Positions 18,201 through 24,974 of a stretch of DNA of 64,000 nucleotides are shown here, one piece after another. The notes under the pieces were generated by a model that searched no databases, had not been told where the DNA came from, and worked only from the letters and a program-made list of their open reading frames with translations. Origin of the DNA: G963691835 sp963691835 (lineage in GTDB: Bacteria; Pseudomonadota; Alphaproteobacteria; Thalassobaculales; Thalassobaculaceae); contig OY829383.1 of the NCBI GenBank assembly GCA_963691835.1, forward strand, positions 2,232,001 to 2,296,000, written 5' to 3'. The translations under genes were made by a program, and so were the position numbers. Positions within the stretch are counted from its first letter, which is position 1. Each line of letters begins with the position of its first letter.

Positions 18201-20877
18201 TGCGGGCCGCGACACGATCAACGCGGGCAGCGGGGACAACCGGATCGATGCCGGCGACGGCGCTGATTGGGTCTCAGCGGGCAACGGCGACGACACGATC
18301 GACGGCGGTGCCGGTAACGACACGATCAGCGCGGGTGCCGGTGATAACAAGATCGACGCTGGCAACGGCAACAACCGCGTCTACACAACGTCGGGCGACG
18401 ATACGATCGAGTCGGGTTCCGGTGCGGATCTGATCACTTCAGGCGAAGGTGACGACCGTATCGAGGCGGGCGCTGGCCGCGACACCATCAACGCTGGCAC
18501 CGGTGACAACCGTATCGATGCGGGCGACGGTGCGGATTGGGTCACGGCTGGCAACGGCGACGACACGATCGACGGCGGTGCCGGTAACGACACGATCAGT
18601 GCGGGTTCCGGCGACAACGAGATCGACGCCGGGGACGGTAACAACCGCGTCTACACGACGACCGGTGACGACACGATCGAGTCAGGCTCCGGCGCGGACC
18701 TGATCAATTCCGGCACTGGCGATGACCGTATCGAGGCGGGTGCGGGCCGCGACACGATCAACGCGGGCAGCGGGGACAACCGGATCGATGCCGGCGACGG
18801 CGCTGATTGGGTCTCAGCGGGCAACGGCGACGACACGATCGACGGCGGTGCCGGTAACGACACGATCAGCGCGGGTGCCGGTGATAACAAGATTGACGCC
18901 GGGGACGGCAACAACCGTGTCTACACAACGTCGGGCGACGACACGATCGAGTCGGGTTCCGGTGCGGATCTGATCACTTCTGGTGAAGGTGACGACCGTA
19001 TCGAGGCGGGTGCTGGCCGCGATACCATCAACGCGGGCACTGGTGACAACTGGATCGATGCGGGTGACGGCAACAACTACGTCACGGCGGGCAACGGCGA
19101 CGACACGATCGATGGCGGTGCTGGTAACGACACGATCAGTGCGGGTTCGGGCGACAACCGGATCGACGCCGGTGATGGCAACAACCGTGTCTACACGACC
19201 ACCGGCGATGACAAGATCACCACGGGCTCGGGCAAGGATACGATCAGTTCCGGCTCAGGCCGTGACACGATCATCGCGGGCGCCGGGGCGGACGTTATCT
19301 TCTCAGGTGATGGAGATGACCTCGTCGAGGATGGTGCGGGTGCCGACTCCATTGATCTCGGCTCGGGCGACGATGTCCTGATCTACAACGTCGAAGAGAA
19401 CGAGGGCGGCCGCGACGATACGCTTCAGGGCGGTTCCGGTGACGACACCCTTCGAATCGAGATCTCGGCGGAGGAGTACGAAAGCGGCAACTACGACGAC
19501 GCGCTCGGCCAGGTGAAGGACCACTTCGACGCAGTGGACGATGGAGACGTCTCGTCCAGTGCCAATGCCGACCTTGATGGCCTCGGCATCCAGGCCAAGG
19601 GCTTCGAGGATGTTCAGCTCTATGTCGACGGCCAGAAAACGGCGATCAGCCGGAAGCCGGTTGTCAGCGGCGTGAACCCTGTCCAGATCAACGTCGGTGC
19701 GGCTGCTGCCGCCGTGGCGGTTGGCGAGGATGGCGAGGGAAGCGCTGAGGAAGGTGCAGGCGAAACCGCCCTTCTGGAGTCGGTCGAGGTCTACGACGCG
19801 GATGAAGAGGACCGGATCTCCGAGGCCACTGTAACGGTCGAGGACATCTCTGGTGGTGAGCTGGTTGTCGATACCGAAGGGACCCGACTTAATGCCAGCG
19901 TGACCGAGGGCGACGACGGCACGCTGACGCTGACGATCTCGGGCAACGCGGATCCGGAGACCTATCAGGATGTTCTGCGGTCGGTGACGCTTCGCAGTGA
20001 CGGCATCGACGGCGCCGGTGAGACGCCCACGATCTCCGTCAGTGTGTCGGACGAGCACGGCCGGGATAGCGATCCGGCATCCGCCTCGGTCGAGGTGACC
20101 AACATCCCCGATCCCGAGGACGACACCCTTGCTGGTGCGGCTGAGGACGATTCCCTGGAAGGCGGCCTCAGCGGCGAAGAAGGGGACGACTCAGTTGCTG
20201 GTGCTGCTGCGGCCGAAGAAGAAGACTCGGTCGAAGGCGGCGAAAGCGGGGCTGAGGGCGATGACTCCGTCAGCGGCACCGCTGCCGGCGAAGAGGAAGA
20301 GGACACGCTCGAAGGCGACTCCGACGGCGAGGACTCTCTGGCGGGTACCGCTGCCTCCGAAGAAGAGGAGGACTCGGTCGACGGCAGCACCGAGGGTGAA
20401 GACTCCGTCACGGGGACGGCCGCTTCCGAAGAGGAGGAAGATACGGTCGAAGGCGCCAGCTCCGGCTCCGATGAGGAGACGGTCGAGGGTGCTGCGGACG
20501 ACGGCGATGAGGAAACCGTCGGCGCCGAAGGCGATGACACGTCCGTCGGCGCCGCCGAAGACGATGACGAGGACAATGACGACGACGTCCTGGTCGCGGA
20601 CGAAGGCGATGATGCCGAAGACGAGGGCGTTGATGAAGACTTCACCGAGGAAGAGGAACACGCGTTGCTTGCTGAACTGGGTGGTGACTCCAACAACGAT
20701 GACTGGATGTCCATCACCGAAGGTGAAGGCGAGGACGCGGTTGGCGGCAGCGATCCCTTCGCCGACGAGACCCCGGAAGACAACGATGACGACGGTGGCG
20801 ATGGCGGTGATGCCGGCGGCATGGACGACGGCGGTTTCGGTGAGGACCTCGACTCCAACATGCAGCTGCTGACCTGA
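12235..20877 (+). CDS. Giant acidic RTX-type (hemolysin-type calcium-binding) repeat protein
   Basis: About 2,880 residues in one uninterrupted frame. Order: an acidic Ser/Gly/Asp/Glu-rich region (1 to about 550, with a Glu-Pro run near 480); a GDQGT/GDQGS pentapeptide array (about 557-695); about 185 tandem nonapeptides of the GSGDDTIxx/GDGDNRIxx kind (about 705-2390), related to RTX repeats that wind into a calcium-bound beta-roll; a beta-rich segment with GELVVDTEGTRLNASV and DGTLTLTISGNAD resembling cadherin-like modules (about 2470-2625); and an extremely acidic tail. I see no cysteine and no N-terminal signal peptide. RTX proteins usually leave by type I secretion, but no ABC exporter is adjacent and the tail is not a classic signal. 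ATG 12235 was chosen over an upstream TTG. Function unknown; surface adhesin, matrix or S-layer-like roles are possible. Confidence 0.9.
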   Translation: MAENENTRPEEANEESAGQSQSGNRRDGDDRDVDRPNNDRSDQDDSVEENTPSSNVHLGAGRDPDAATVETRETSAFREDEIEDSASEDQDDDSDENTEVSDDAGTSFNPGDGGRDRPNEQGQGGESQANSRSGDRSVGTNNDTGGSAQGGNAGGGNTNTQGQGGRGSADVVGNDPSAIPSGAPSDPSSGGESGSESGEDTAAAAAEDSQSGGGDSGNSGASEETGGSESEETSGGDSLERSDDQTLEQEIDNALQDGLDDSSGDGLFGDSGQDNLGSDSGSSAGDEGNSESGPTSSSDNDDSGALGGDSGRVGAGSDDGRTRPGRSESGLQDDDDDGGLALDSATDSDDTDDATPETVTEDETVTGGNQQTGTNEPTLRGVEDPFEDPALQTLVETPEEPVEEEPVAGDDGGDTLADTVPEERPADTGDTAGDEETVPAEDGRNAGDSGENADSPVDEPLPEERPVEEPVPVESREPEPEPEPEPEPDPVLEGRPTEDPVGDENTGNEDPPADDTAGDNADPVGEDRPIDETDGQNQDDPANGDGSEQTDQDNQNGDQDTGDQGSDGEGAGDPGAGDQGAGDQGTGDQGSGDQGSGDQGSDGQDSGDQGSDGQDSSDQGSGDQGTGDQGSGDQGTGDQGTGDQGTGDQGTGDQGSGDQGTGDQGTGDQGSGNQGTGDQGSGDQGTGDQGSGGGTTDQDNQSNNADRIVTGSGHDRITAGAEDHDISSGAGNDTINAGGGENKINAGSGRNQITSGSGDDTITSGSGDDRVIAGDGDNRVIVNDGRNTVATGRHDDTISAGRHDDNVNAGDGDNRIDVGSGNNRVTAGSGDDTIETGSGRDYVNARDGDNDIETGSRNDTIVSGRGDDTIDGGSGDDYVNAGSGDNKVDVGSGRNQVTTGSGDDTISAEGGDDRVVAGDGDNKITVGDGRNTVVTGRDDDTISAGRHDDNVNAGDGDNRIDVGSGNNRVTAGSGDDTIETGSGRDYVNARDGDNDIETGSGNDTIVSGRGDDTIDGGSGDDYVNAGSGDNRVDVGSGRNQVTTGSGDDTISAEGGDDRVIAGDGDNKITVGDGRNTVVTGRDDDTISAGRHDDNVNAGDGDNRIDVGSGNNRVTAGSGDDTIETGSGRDYVNARDGDNDIETGSGNDTIVSGRGDDTIDGGSGDDYVNAGSGDNRVDVGSGRNQVTTGSGDDTISAEGGDGRVIAGDGDNKITVGDGRNTVVTGRDDDTISAGRHDDNVNAGDGDNRIDVGSGNNRVTAGSGDDTIDGGSGRDTINAGGGDNKIDAGDGNNYVTAGSGDDTIEGGKHNDTISAGAGDNKIDAGNGNNRVYTTSGDDTIETGSGADLINSGEGDDRIEAGAGRDTINAGTGDNWIDAGDGADWVTAGNGDDTIDGGAGNDTISAGAGDNKIDAGDGNNRVYTTTGDDTIESGSGADLINSGTGDDRIEAGAGRDTINAGSGDNRIDAGDGADWVSAGNGDDTIDGGAGNDTISAGAGDNKIDAGNGNNRVYTTSGDDTIESGSGADLITSGEGDDRIEAGAGRDTINAGTGDNRIDAGDGADWVTAGNGDDTIDGGAGNDTISAGSGDNEIDAGDGNNRVYTTTGDDTIESGSGADLINSGTGDDRIEAGAGRDTINAGSGDNRIDAGDGADWVSAGNGDDTIDGGAGNDTISAGAGDNKIDAGNGNNRVYTTSGDDTIESGSGADLITSGEGDDRIEAGAGRDTINAGTGDNRIDAGDGADWVTAGNGDDTIDGGAGNDTISAGSGDNEIDAGDGNNRVYTTTGDDTIESGSGADLINSGTGDDRIEAGAGRDTINAGSGDNRIDAGDGADWVSAGNGDDTIDGGAGNDTISAGAGDNKIDAGNGNNRVYTTSGDDTIESGSGADLITSGEGDDRIEAGAGRDTINAGTGDNRIDAGDGADWVTAGNGDDTIDGGAGNDTISAGSGDNEIDAGDGNNRVYTTTGDDTIESGSGADLINSGTGDDRIEAGAGRDTINAGSGDNRIDAGDGADWVSAGNGDDTIDGGAGNDTISAGAGDNKIDAGNGNNRVYTTSGDDTIESGSGADLITSGEGDDRIEAGAGRDTINAGTGDNRIDAGDGADWVTAGNGDDTIDGGAGNDTISAGSGDNEIDAGDGNNRVYTTTGDDTIESGSGADLINSGTGDDRIEAGAGRDTINAGSGDNRIDAGDGADWVSAGNGDDTIDGGAGNDTISAGAGDNKIDAGDGNNRVYTTSGDDTIESGSGADLITSGEGDDRIEAGAGRDTINAGTGDNWIDAGDGNNYVTAGNGDDTIDGGAGNDTISAGSGDNRIDAGDGNNRVYTTTGDDKITTGSGKDTISSGSGRDTIIAGAGADVIFSGDGDDLVEDGAGADSIDLGSGDDVLIYNVEENEGGRDDTLQGGSGDDTLRIEISAEEYESGNYDDALGQVKDHFDAVDDGDVSSSANADLDGLGIQAKGFEDVQLYVDGQKTAISRKPVVSGVNPVQINVGAAAAAVAVGEDGEGSAEEGAGETALLESVEVYDADEEDRISEATVTVEDISGGELVVDTEGTRLNASVTEGDDGTLTLTISGNADPETYQDVLRSVTLRSDGIDGAGETPTISVSVSDEHGRDSDPASASVEVTNIPDPEDDTLAGAAEDDSLEGGLSGEEGDDSVAGAAAAEEEDSVEGGESGAEGDDSVSGTAAGEEEEDTLEGDSDGEDSLAGTAASEEEEDSVDGSTEGEDSVTGTAASEEEEDTVEGASSGSDEETVEGAADDGDEETVGAEGDDTSVGAAEDDDEDNDDDVLVADEGDDAEDEGVDEDFTEEEEHALLAELGGDSNNDDWMSITEGEGEDAVGGSDPFADETPEDNDDDGGDGGDAGGMDDGGFGEDLDSNMQLLT
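13900..14320 (+). repeat. 15-bp tandem repeat array encoding GDQGT/GDQGS
   Basis: Within the giant gene, units such as GGCGACCAGGGCACG and GGCGACCAAGGCTCA repeat head to tail about 25 times. They encode GDQG followed by Thr, Ser or Ala, with a few decayed units (GQDS, GNQG). It is a low-complexity linker just before the RTX array and a likely site of slipped-strand length change. Confidence 0.9.
14500..16040 (+). repeat. 432-bp higher-order tandem repeat (16 nonapeptides per unit)
   Basis: Equivalent points recur exactly 432 bases apart, for example 14858, 15290 and 15722 (GTGACGAYTAYGTCAACGC) and 14941, 15373 and 15805. About three and a half copies are present; copies two and three are nearly identical and the first is more divergent. 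432 bases are 144 residues, or 16 nonapeptides, so each added unit keeps both the frame and the beta-roll register. Confidence 0.9.
16144..19200 (+). repeat. 270/540-bp higher-order tandem repeat (10 + 10 nonapeptides)
   Basis: A second array built of two alternating 270-base halves. One contains SGTGDDRIEAGAG and DWVSAG, the other SGEGDDRIEAGAG and DWVTAG. The pair recurs every 540 bases, with matching points at 16501, 17041, 17581, 18121 and 18661. The three central copies (about 17.0-18.7 kb) appear almost base-for-base identical, while the ends are diverged. 540 bases are 180 residues, or 20 nonapeptides. The array may be under-collapsed or mis-sized in a short-read assembly. Confidence 0.9.
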
Positions 20878-20884
20878 TCTGGAG

Positions 20885-20913
20885 AAAGGCGCGTCGATGC
20901 TTGGCGCGCCTTT
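20885..20913 (+). terminator. Hairpin terminator after the giant RTX gene
   Basis: A perfect 9-base inverted repeat, AAAGGCGCG and CGCGCCTTT, with an 11-base loop, starting seven bases past the stop. The T-run is only three bases, so it is a modest intrinsic terminator. Confidence 0.65.
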
Positions 20914-20997
20914 CGTCCCAACGCAAATCATGGACTGGACGGCGGCGGGCTGCTGCCGTAAGTGTCCGGCATCCCATTGGTGTGAGGTGCCTGATCC

Positions 20998-22002
20998 ATG
21001 TCCCAGTCCTTCCGTGCTCTGGTCTTGCGCGAGTCAGATGACCGCAAGGTATCCTCGGCGATCGAGACACTGACCACAGACGATCTGCCCGAAGGCGACG
21101 TTCTGGTTCGGGTCGGGTACTCCACGCTCAACTACAAAGACGGGATGATTGTAAACGGCATCGGCCGTTTGGTGCGGGCCTACCCCCATGTCCCGGGTGT
21201 CGATTTCTCCGGCGTGGTCGAAGCCTCCGAGAACCCCGACTTCAAGCCCGGCGACGCTGTGGTCCTGACGGGATGGCGCGTCGGTGAGATGCATTGGGGC
21301 GGGTTTGCCGAGATGGCCCGGGTGAAGGGCGACTGGCTTGTGCCGTTGCCGTCGGGGCTTTCCGCGCGCGACGCCATGGCTGTCGGCACCGCGGGGTTCA
21401 CGGCCATGCTGGCGATCGACGCGCTGGAGGCGCATGGCATCGGGCCGGATAGCGGCGAGATTCTTGTGACTGGCGCGGCCGGCGGTGTCGGCAGCGTTGC
21501 CACGGCGCTGTTGGCGAAGCTCGGATACACCGTTGCGGCGTCGACGGGACGCGAGGCGGAGCATGCCTACCTGAAGGGTTTAGGGGCATCTGCGATCATC
21601 GACCGCTCCGAGCTTTCGGAGGCGCCGACGCGGCCCTTGGCGAAAGAGCGGTTCGCCGGGGCCATCGACAATGTGGGCGGGACGACACTTGCCAATCTCC
21701 TGACACAGGTGAAATACGGCGGCTCCGTTGCGGCCGTCGGTCTTGCCGGCGGTAACGATCTTTCGACGACCGTTCTCCCCTTTCTGCTTCGCGGCGTGAA
21801 TCTGTTGGGCATCGACAGCGTGATGTGTCCGAAAGACAAGCGCGTCGCCGCTTGGGAGCGCCTTGTCTCCATTCTTTCAGCAGAGCAGCTTGCCGGTATG
21901 GCCGAGGCGTGCACGCTCGAAGATCTTCCGGCTCGGGCCACGGCAATCTTGAAGGGCGAGGTCCGCGGCAGGACTGTCGTCGAGGTCGGGGGCGGCGCCT
22001 AA
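20998..22002 (+). CDS. acuI: Acrylyl-CoA reductase-like MDR oxidoreductase (AcuI/YhdH family)
   Basis: A 334-residue zinc-free medium-chain dehydrogenase. Features of the AcuI/YhdH group are the start FRALVLRESDD, NYKDGMIVNGIGRLVRAYPH, VPGVDFSGVV, GWRVGEMHWGGFAEMARV, GTAGFTAMLAI, the NADPH-binding VTGAAGGVGSVA and GIDSVMCP. The family reduces acryloyl-CoA to propionyl-CoA with NADPH, protecting cells from acrylate made during DMSP or 3-hydroxypropionate metabolism. The length is standard. No other DMSP genes are nearby, so the physiological substrate is inferred from family alone. Confidence 0.88.
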   Translation: MSQSFRALVLRESDDRKVSSAIETLTTDDLPEGDVLVRVGYSTLNYKDGMIVNGIGRLVRAYPHVPGVDFSGVVEASENPDFKPGDAVVLTGWRVGEMHWGGFAEMARVKGDWLVPLPSGLSARDAMAVGTAGFTAMLAIDALEAHGIGPDSGEILVTGAAGGVGSVATALLAKLGYTVAASTGREAEHAYLKGLGASAIIDRSELSEAPTRPLAKERFAGAIDNVGGTTLANLLTQVKYGGSVAAVGLAGGNDLSTTVLPFLLRGVNLLGIDSVMCPKDKRVAAWERLVSILSAEQLAGMAEACTLEDLPARATAILKGEVRGRTVVEVGGGA

Positions 22003-22031
22003 CATTTCATCACGGCTTTTGGGGGACGGTT

Positions 22032-22406
22032 ATGAGCTATTGGGTCATCGGCGGAACCTATACGGACACGACCTTCACGCACATTGTGGGCGGGGACGCG
22101 GAGCAGAAGATCGGACCGTTCCCCGACTACGACACGGCGAAGACGGTTTGGGCGAAACTCGCCTGGGAGAATGTTGACGACGCGCATACCCGTTACCGCA
22201 TCCTGCATGAGGCGGCGGATGAGTTCTGGGTCGTCGGCGGCGCCTACAGTTCAACCGACTTCAAAGAGATGGCGAACGGCGGCGAAGAGGAGCGGATCGG
22301 TCCCTTCGAGACCTACGAAGCAGCCAAGGCCGTTTGGCAGCGCAAGGCCTGGGAAAGTGTGGATGACGCCCATGTCCGCTACAGGATCGACAAGGTCAGC
22401 CATTGA
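22032..22406 (+). CDS. DUF4170-type protein, internally duplicated
   Basis: A 124-residue protein made of two tandem copies of one module of about 60 residues: YWVIGGTYTDTTFT, IGPFPDYDTAKTVW and WENVDDAHTRYRI, then FWVVGGAYSSTDFK, IGPFETYEAAKAVW and WESVDDAHVRYRI. The module resembles DUF4170, a small alphaproteobacterial family of unknown function. ATG 22032 follows GGGGGACGG at good spacing; the frame is open upstream but overlaps the previous gene. It lies 29 bases after the AcuI-like gene and just before a methyltransferase gene. Confidence 0.8.
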   Translation: MSYWVIGGTYTDTTFTHIVGGDAEQKIGPFPDYDTAKTVWAKLAWENVDDAHTRYRILHEAADEFWVVGGAYSSTDFKEMANGGEEERIGPFETYEAAKAVWQRKAWESVDDAHVRYRIDKVSH

Positions 22407-22423
22407 TCCGTTGAGTGCCCGGG

Positions 22424-23173
22424 ATGTCTGATCCTAGGGGACAAGCGCCGGCCTGGGACGAGGACGATACAGCCCAATTCGTTCTTCACGGACAGGTATT
22501 CGTGCCTGAGCGGGAGAGGCAGCTACAGATCATCGTGGATCGTGTCCATGGCGTGACCGGTGCTCCCAAGACGGTCGTCGAAATTTGCTCCGGACAGGGG
22601 TTGCTCGCGAAAGCGTTCCTGGATGCGGACTCACAAACCCGGATGGTCTGTTATGACGGCTCCGACGCGATGTTGGCGGAGACCCGGAAAACCGTGGGTC
22701 CGGCTTCAGAGCGCCTGGATACCCGGTTGTTCAGGCTGGAAGATGTGTCATGGCGGGCCGAACCACAGAACGTTGATGCCGTTGTCAGTTCGCTTGCCGT
22801 CCATCATCTGGAAGGGATTGCGAAACTGGATCTCTTCCGAGACGTCTTTTCCATGCTGCGTCCGGGCGGAGTCTTCGTTTTGGCCGATCTGGTGGAGCCA
22901 GCCGATGCTGCCGGGCGGGAGATACTCGCCCGACAGTGGGATGAAGAGGTGGTTCGCCGGTCCGAAGCGATCCTTGGCGACCGGTCGGGCTACGATGTCT
23001 TCCGATCTCTCGATTGGAACTACTACCGGCAGCACGGTCCCGACCCCGTCGACCGGCCATCCACTCTGGCAGAGCAGTTGGATTGGCTTCGCGAGGCGGG
23101 ATTCCGCGCGGTTGACCTGCACTGGTCGCTTGCAGGCCACGTCATCGTAAGTGGTTGTCGGCCAAACGACTGA
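22424..23173 (+). CDS. Class I SAM-dependent methyltransferase
   Basis: A 249-residue methyltransferase with a Rossmann-like core: VVEICSGQGLLAKAFL (motif I), VCYDGSDAMLAET (motif II acidic residue), VDAVVSSLAVHHLE (motif IV) and MLRPGGVFVLADLVEP (motif VI). It resembles small-molecule methyltransferases of the UbiE/Tam group but cannot be given a substrate. The start could be GTG 22415 or ATG 22424; neither has a strong ribosome-binding site. It closely follows the DUF4170 gene on the same strand. Confidence 0.85.
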   Translation: MSDPRGQAPAWDEDDTAQFVLHGQVFVPERERQLQIIVDRVHGVTGAPKTVVEICSGQGLLAKAFLDADSQTRMVCYDGSDAMLAETRKTVGPASERLDTRLFRLEDVSWRAEPQNVDAVVSSLAVHHLEGIAKLDLFRDVFSMLRPGGVFVLADLVEPADAAGREILARQWDEEVVRRSEAILGDRSGYDVFRSLDWNYYRQHGPDPVDRPSTLAEQLDWLREAGFRAVDLHWSLAGHVIVSGCRPND

Positions 23174-23270
23174 CGCTGGGGCTCTCCATCCGGGGGACCG
23201 TCCATCTGGGGGACTGCCCCTCTGGACCCGCGACACACGCACGCGCGTGTCCAAATGAAGAGACGGACCG

Positions 23271-24314
23271 TCAGGCGTCCTGAAGCGCCTTCAGATCAAC
23301 TTCCGTCAGGACACGGTTCCGGCCGGTCCGCTTTGCGGCGTAGAGCGCCTCATCCGCGCGCTTGATCAGGTCCTGCATCGACTCGCCGATATCGTAGCGC
23401 GCGATGCCCAGCGACATGGTGATGTTGCCAAGGTCCTCGCCCGTGCTGCGTTTCACGATCTTCTTGGCGCCGACCCGCTTCCGAATCCGCTCCGCAATCT
23501 CTCGTGCAACCTCCAGGTCCGCATTCGGCAGGACGACGGAGAACTCTTCCCCGCCATACCGGGCTGGGAGATCACCTTCCCGGACGGAGGTGGTAAGCGT
23601 CTTGGCTACGAGCTTCAGCACCTGATCGCCAAGCTGGTGCCCATAGTTGTCATTGAATTTCTTGAAGAAATCGATGTCTACCATGACAAGGCACAACGTG
23701 CTGTCACCACTCATCGCTTCCATGACCCGGTCCTTCATAACCCGGTCGAAGCACTTTCTGTTGGAGATCTGCGTCAGACCGTCCGTGTCGGACTCACGGC
23801 GGGCCTCCTCGAGCTTGGCGCGCAGGGTTTCGATTTCGGAGGACGCCTCTTCGATCTGACTCTGAAGCTCCTCGTTCTTCTCCTGCATGTTCTTGGTGGA
23901 CTGGATTAGACCCGACACGACGTTCGCGACATCGGACTGACCGCCTTCGAGCTCGTTGCTCGCCGTCGCCAGCGTCTCGCCATAACTCTGAACATTCGCG
24001 TTCGCCGAGCCGATCGCATCGCCCAGTTGATCGGCGATAGAAGTTAACTCCTCGCCTGCGGCGCCGATGGCATCCGCTGCCATTTTCGGCAGGACGTGAT
24101 CGTCGAACAGGGCCTTGAGGCGGAAGGGATCGAACTCCTGCCTGTTGCCGGTCAGCGTGTCCACGGTGCGTCGGAGTTCCGAGTCCGATCCGGTGACATA
24201 GGTGTACCAGACGGCATAGTTCTCGGGGATGGCCGCGATATCCCGCTTCTTCATCTCGGTGAGTGCTTCGACGCCATATGCGCCGCTTTGTTCGATATCG
24301 CCCTTGTCCGCCAT
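23271..24314 (-). CDS. GGDEF-domain diguanylate cyclase with coiled coil
   Basis: A 347-residue soluble protein. The N-terminal half (about 1-110) is a helical region with ALTEMKKRDIAAIPENYAVWYTYV, seen ahead of some GGDEF domains. A coiled coil follows at about 140-185 (EKNEELQSQIEEASSEIETL), then a GGDEF domain with the intact signature RYGGEEFSVVLP. REGD lies five residues before GGEEF, fitting the RxxD inhibitory site that binds c-di-GMP, so the enzyme is probably active and feedback-inhibited. ATG at 24312-24314 is the start of recognisable sequence. It is convergent with the methyltransferase gene. Confidence 0.92.
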   Translation of the reverse strand: MADKGDIEQSGAYGVEALTEMKKRDIAAIPENYAVWYTYVTGSDSELRRTVDTLTGNRQEFDPFRLKALFDDHVLPKMAADAIGAAGEELTSIADQLGDAIGSANANVQSYGETLATASNELEGGQSDVANVVSGLIQSTKNMQEKNEELQSQIEEASSEIETLRAKLEEARRESDTDGLTQISNRKCFDRVMKDRVMEAMSGDSTLCLVMVDIDFFKKFNDNYGHQLGDQVLKLVAKTLTTSVREGDLPARYGGEEFSVVLPNADLEVAREIAERIRKRVGAKKIVKRSTGEDLGNITMSLGIARYDIGESMQDLIKRADEALYAAKRTGRNRVLTEVDLKALQDA

Positions 24315-24408
24315 ATTCCCCACTCTCGACGACGTCGTTCTGATTGTTGGATGCTTTGTAGCCGAGCGCCGCCCCGAGGTTAACCGCCAAGATGGGCAGA
24401 CACGATTT

Positions 24409-24900
24409 TTATCGTTTGATCCCCATGACCCGGCCGACACCTTTCGGGCGAACGAGGCCCGCATGTTGATCCGTTAAGGCGGCAATGGCGGATGCGTGGC
24501 TGTCCGGAAAAGGACACACCCGGCGGGCGTTGAGATCCACATGAAGGGCCATCAGCTCGTTGGTCGCGGCCAGATAGCCTTCCTCTGCATGGTACATCTC
24601 ATGAAAGTAGTGAATGCGCTTTGCATCCGCGTCCAGAATCCGGGTCATGAAGCGCAGCGGCGCCCCCTCGGCCACTTCCTGGTCGTAGGTGACGTGCGCC
24701 TCCGCAATGAATATCGAGCAGTCCGTCGCGTTGCGGTAGTCGACGCCGAGATTGAGACCGTCGAACAGTCCGTCGCTCGCTCTATCGAACGCGACGACGT
24801 AGTAGCCCACGTTCATATGCCCATTGTAGTCGATCCACTCCGGCGCAACAGTGAGCCGGCAAGTCTCTAGTCGTGGATCAGTCTGGTCATCCTGGATCAT
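24409..24900 (-). CDS. Thioesterase family protein (hotdog fold, carnitine-locus type)
   Basis: A 163-residue hotdog-fold protein. The segment APEWIDYNGHMNVGYYVVAF, with its D-x-N-GH-x-N pattern, is the catalytic region of 4HBT-like thioesterases and closely resembles the betainyl-CoA thioesterase domain found with L-carnitine dehydrogenase. The downstream EAHVTYDQEVAEGAPL is the second hotdog strand region. If that assignment holds, it would release glycine betaine from betainyl-CoA; no carnitine dehydrogenase gene is in the window, so this is inference. It is divergent from the transporter at 24975. Confidence 0.8.
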   Translation of the reverse strand: MIQDDQTDPRLETCRLTVAPEWIDYNGHMNVGYYVVAFDRASDGLFDGLNLGVDYRNATDCSIFIAEAHVTYDQEVAEGAPLRFMTRILDADAKRIHYFHEMYHAEEGYLAATNELMALHVDLNARRVCPFPDSHASAIAALTDQHAGLVRPKGVGRVMGIKR

Positions 24901-24974
24901 GGCCGCGACAATACAGCCAACACCGCCGCCCGCAAGGGGCGCATTCCATAAGGCTTCTGCAAGGGGAACCGGCG

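Noticed and set aside
16491..18914. Series of 87-codon minus-strand frames repeated every 270 bases
   Set aside because: They are periodic shadows of the 270-base repeat unit.
14500..19200. Regular DNA repeats as a CRISPR-like array
   Set aside because: Repeats are contiguous 27-base coding units in one frame with no unique spacers and no cas genes nearby.
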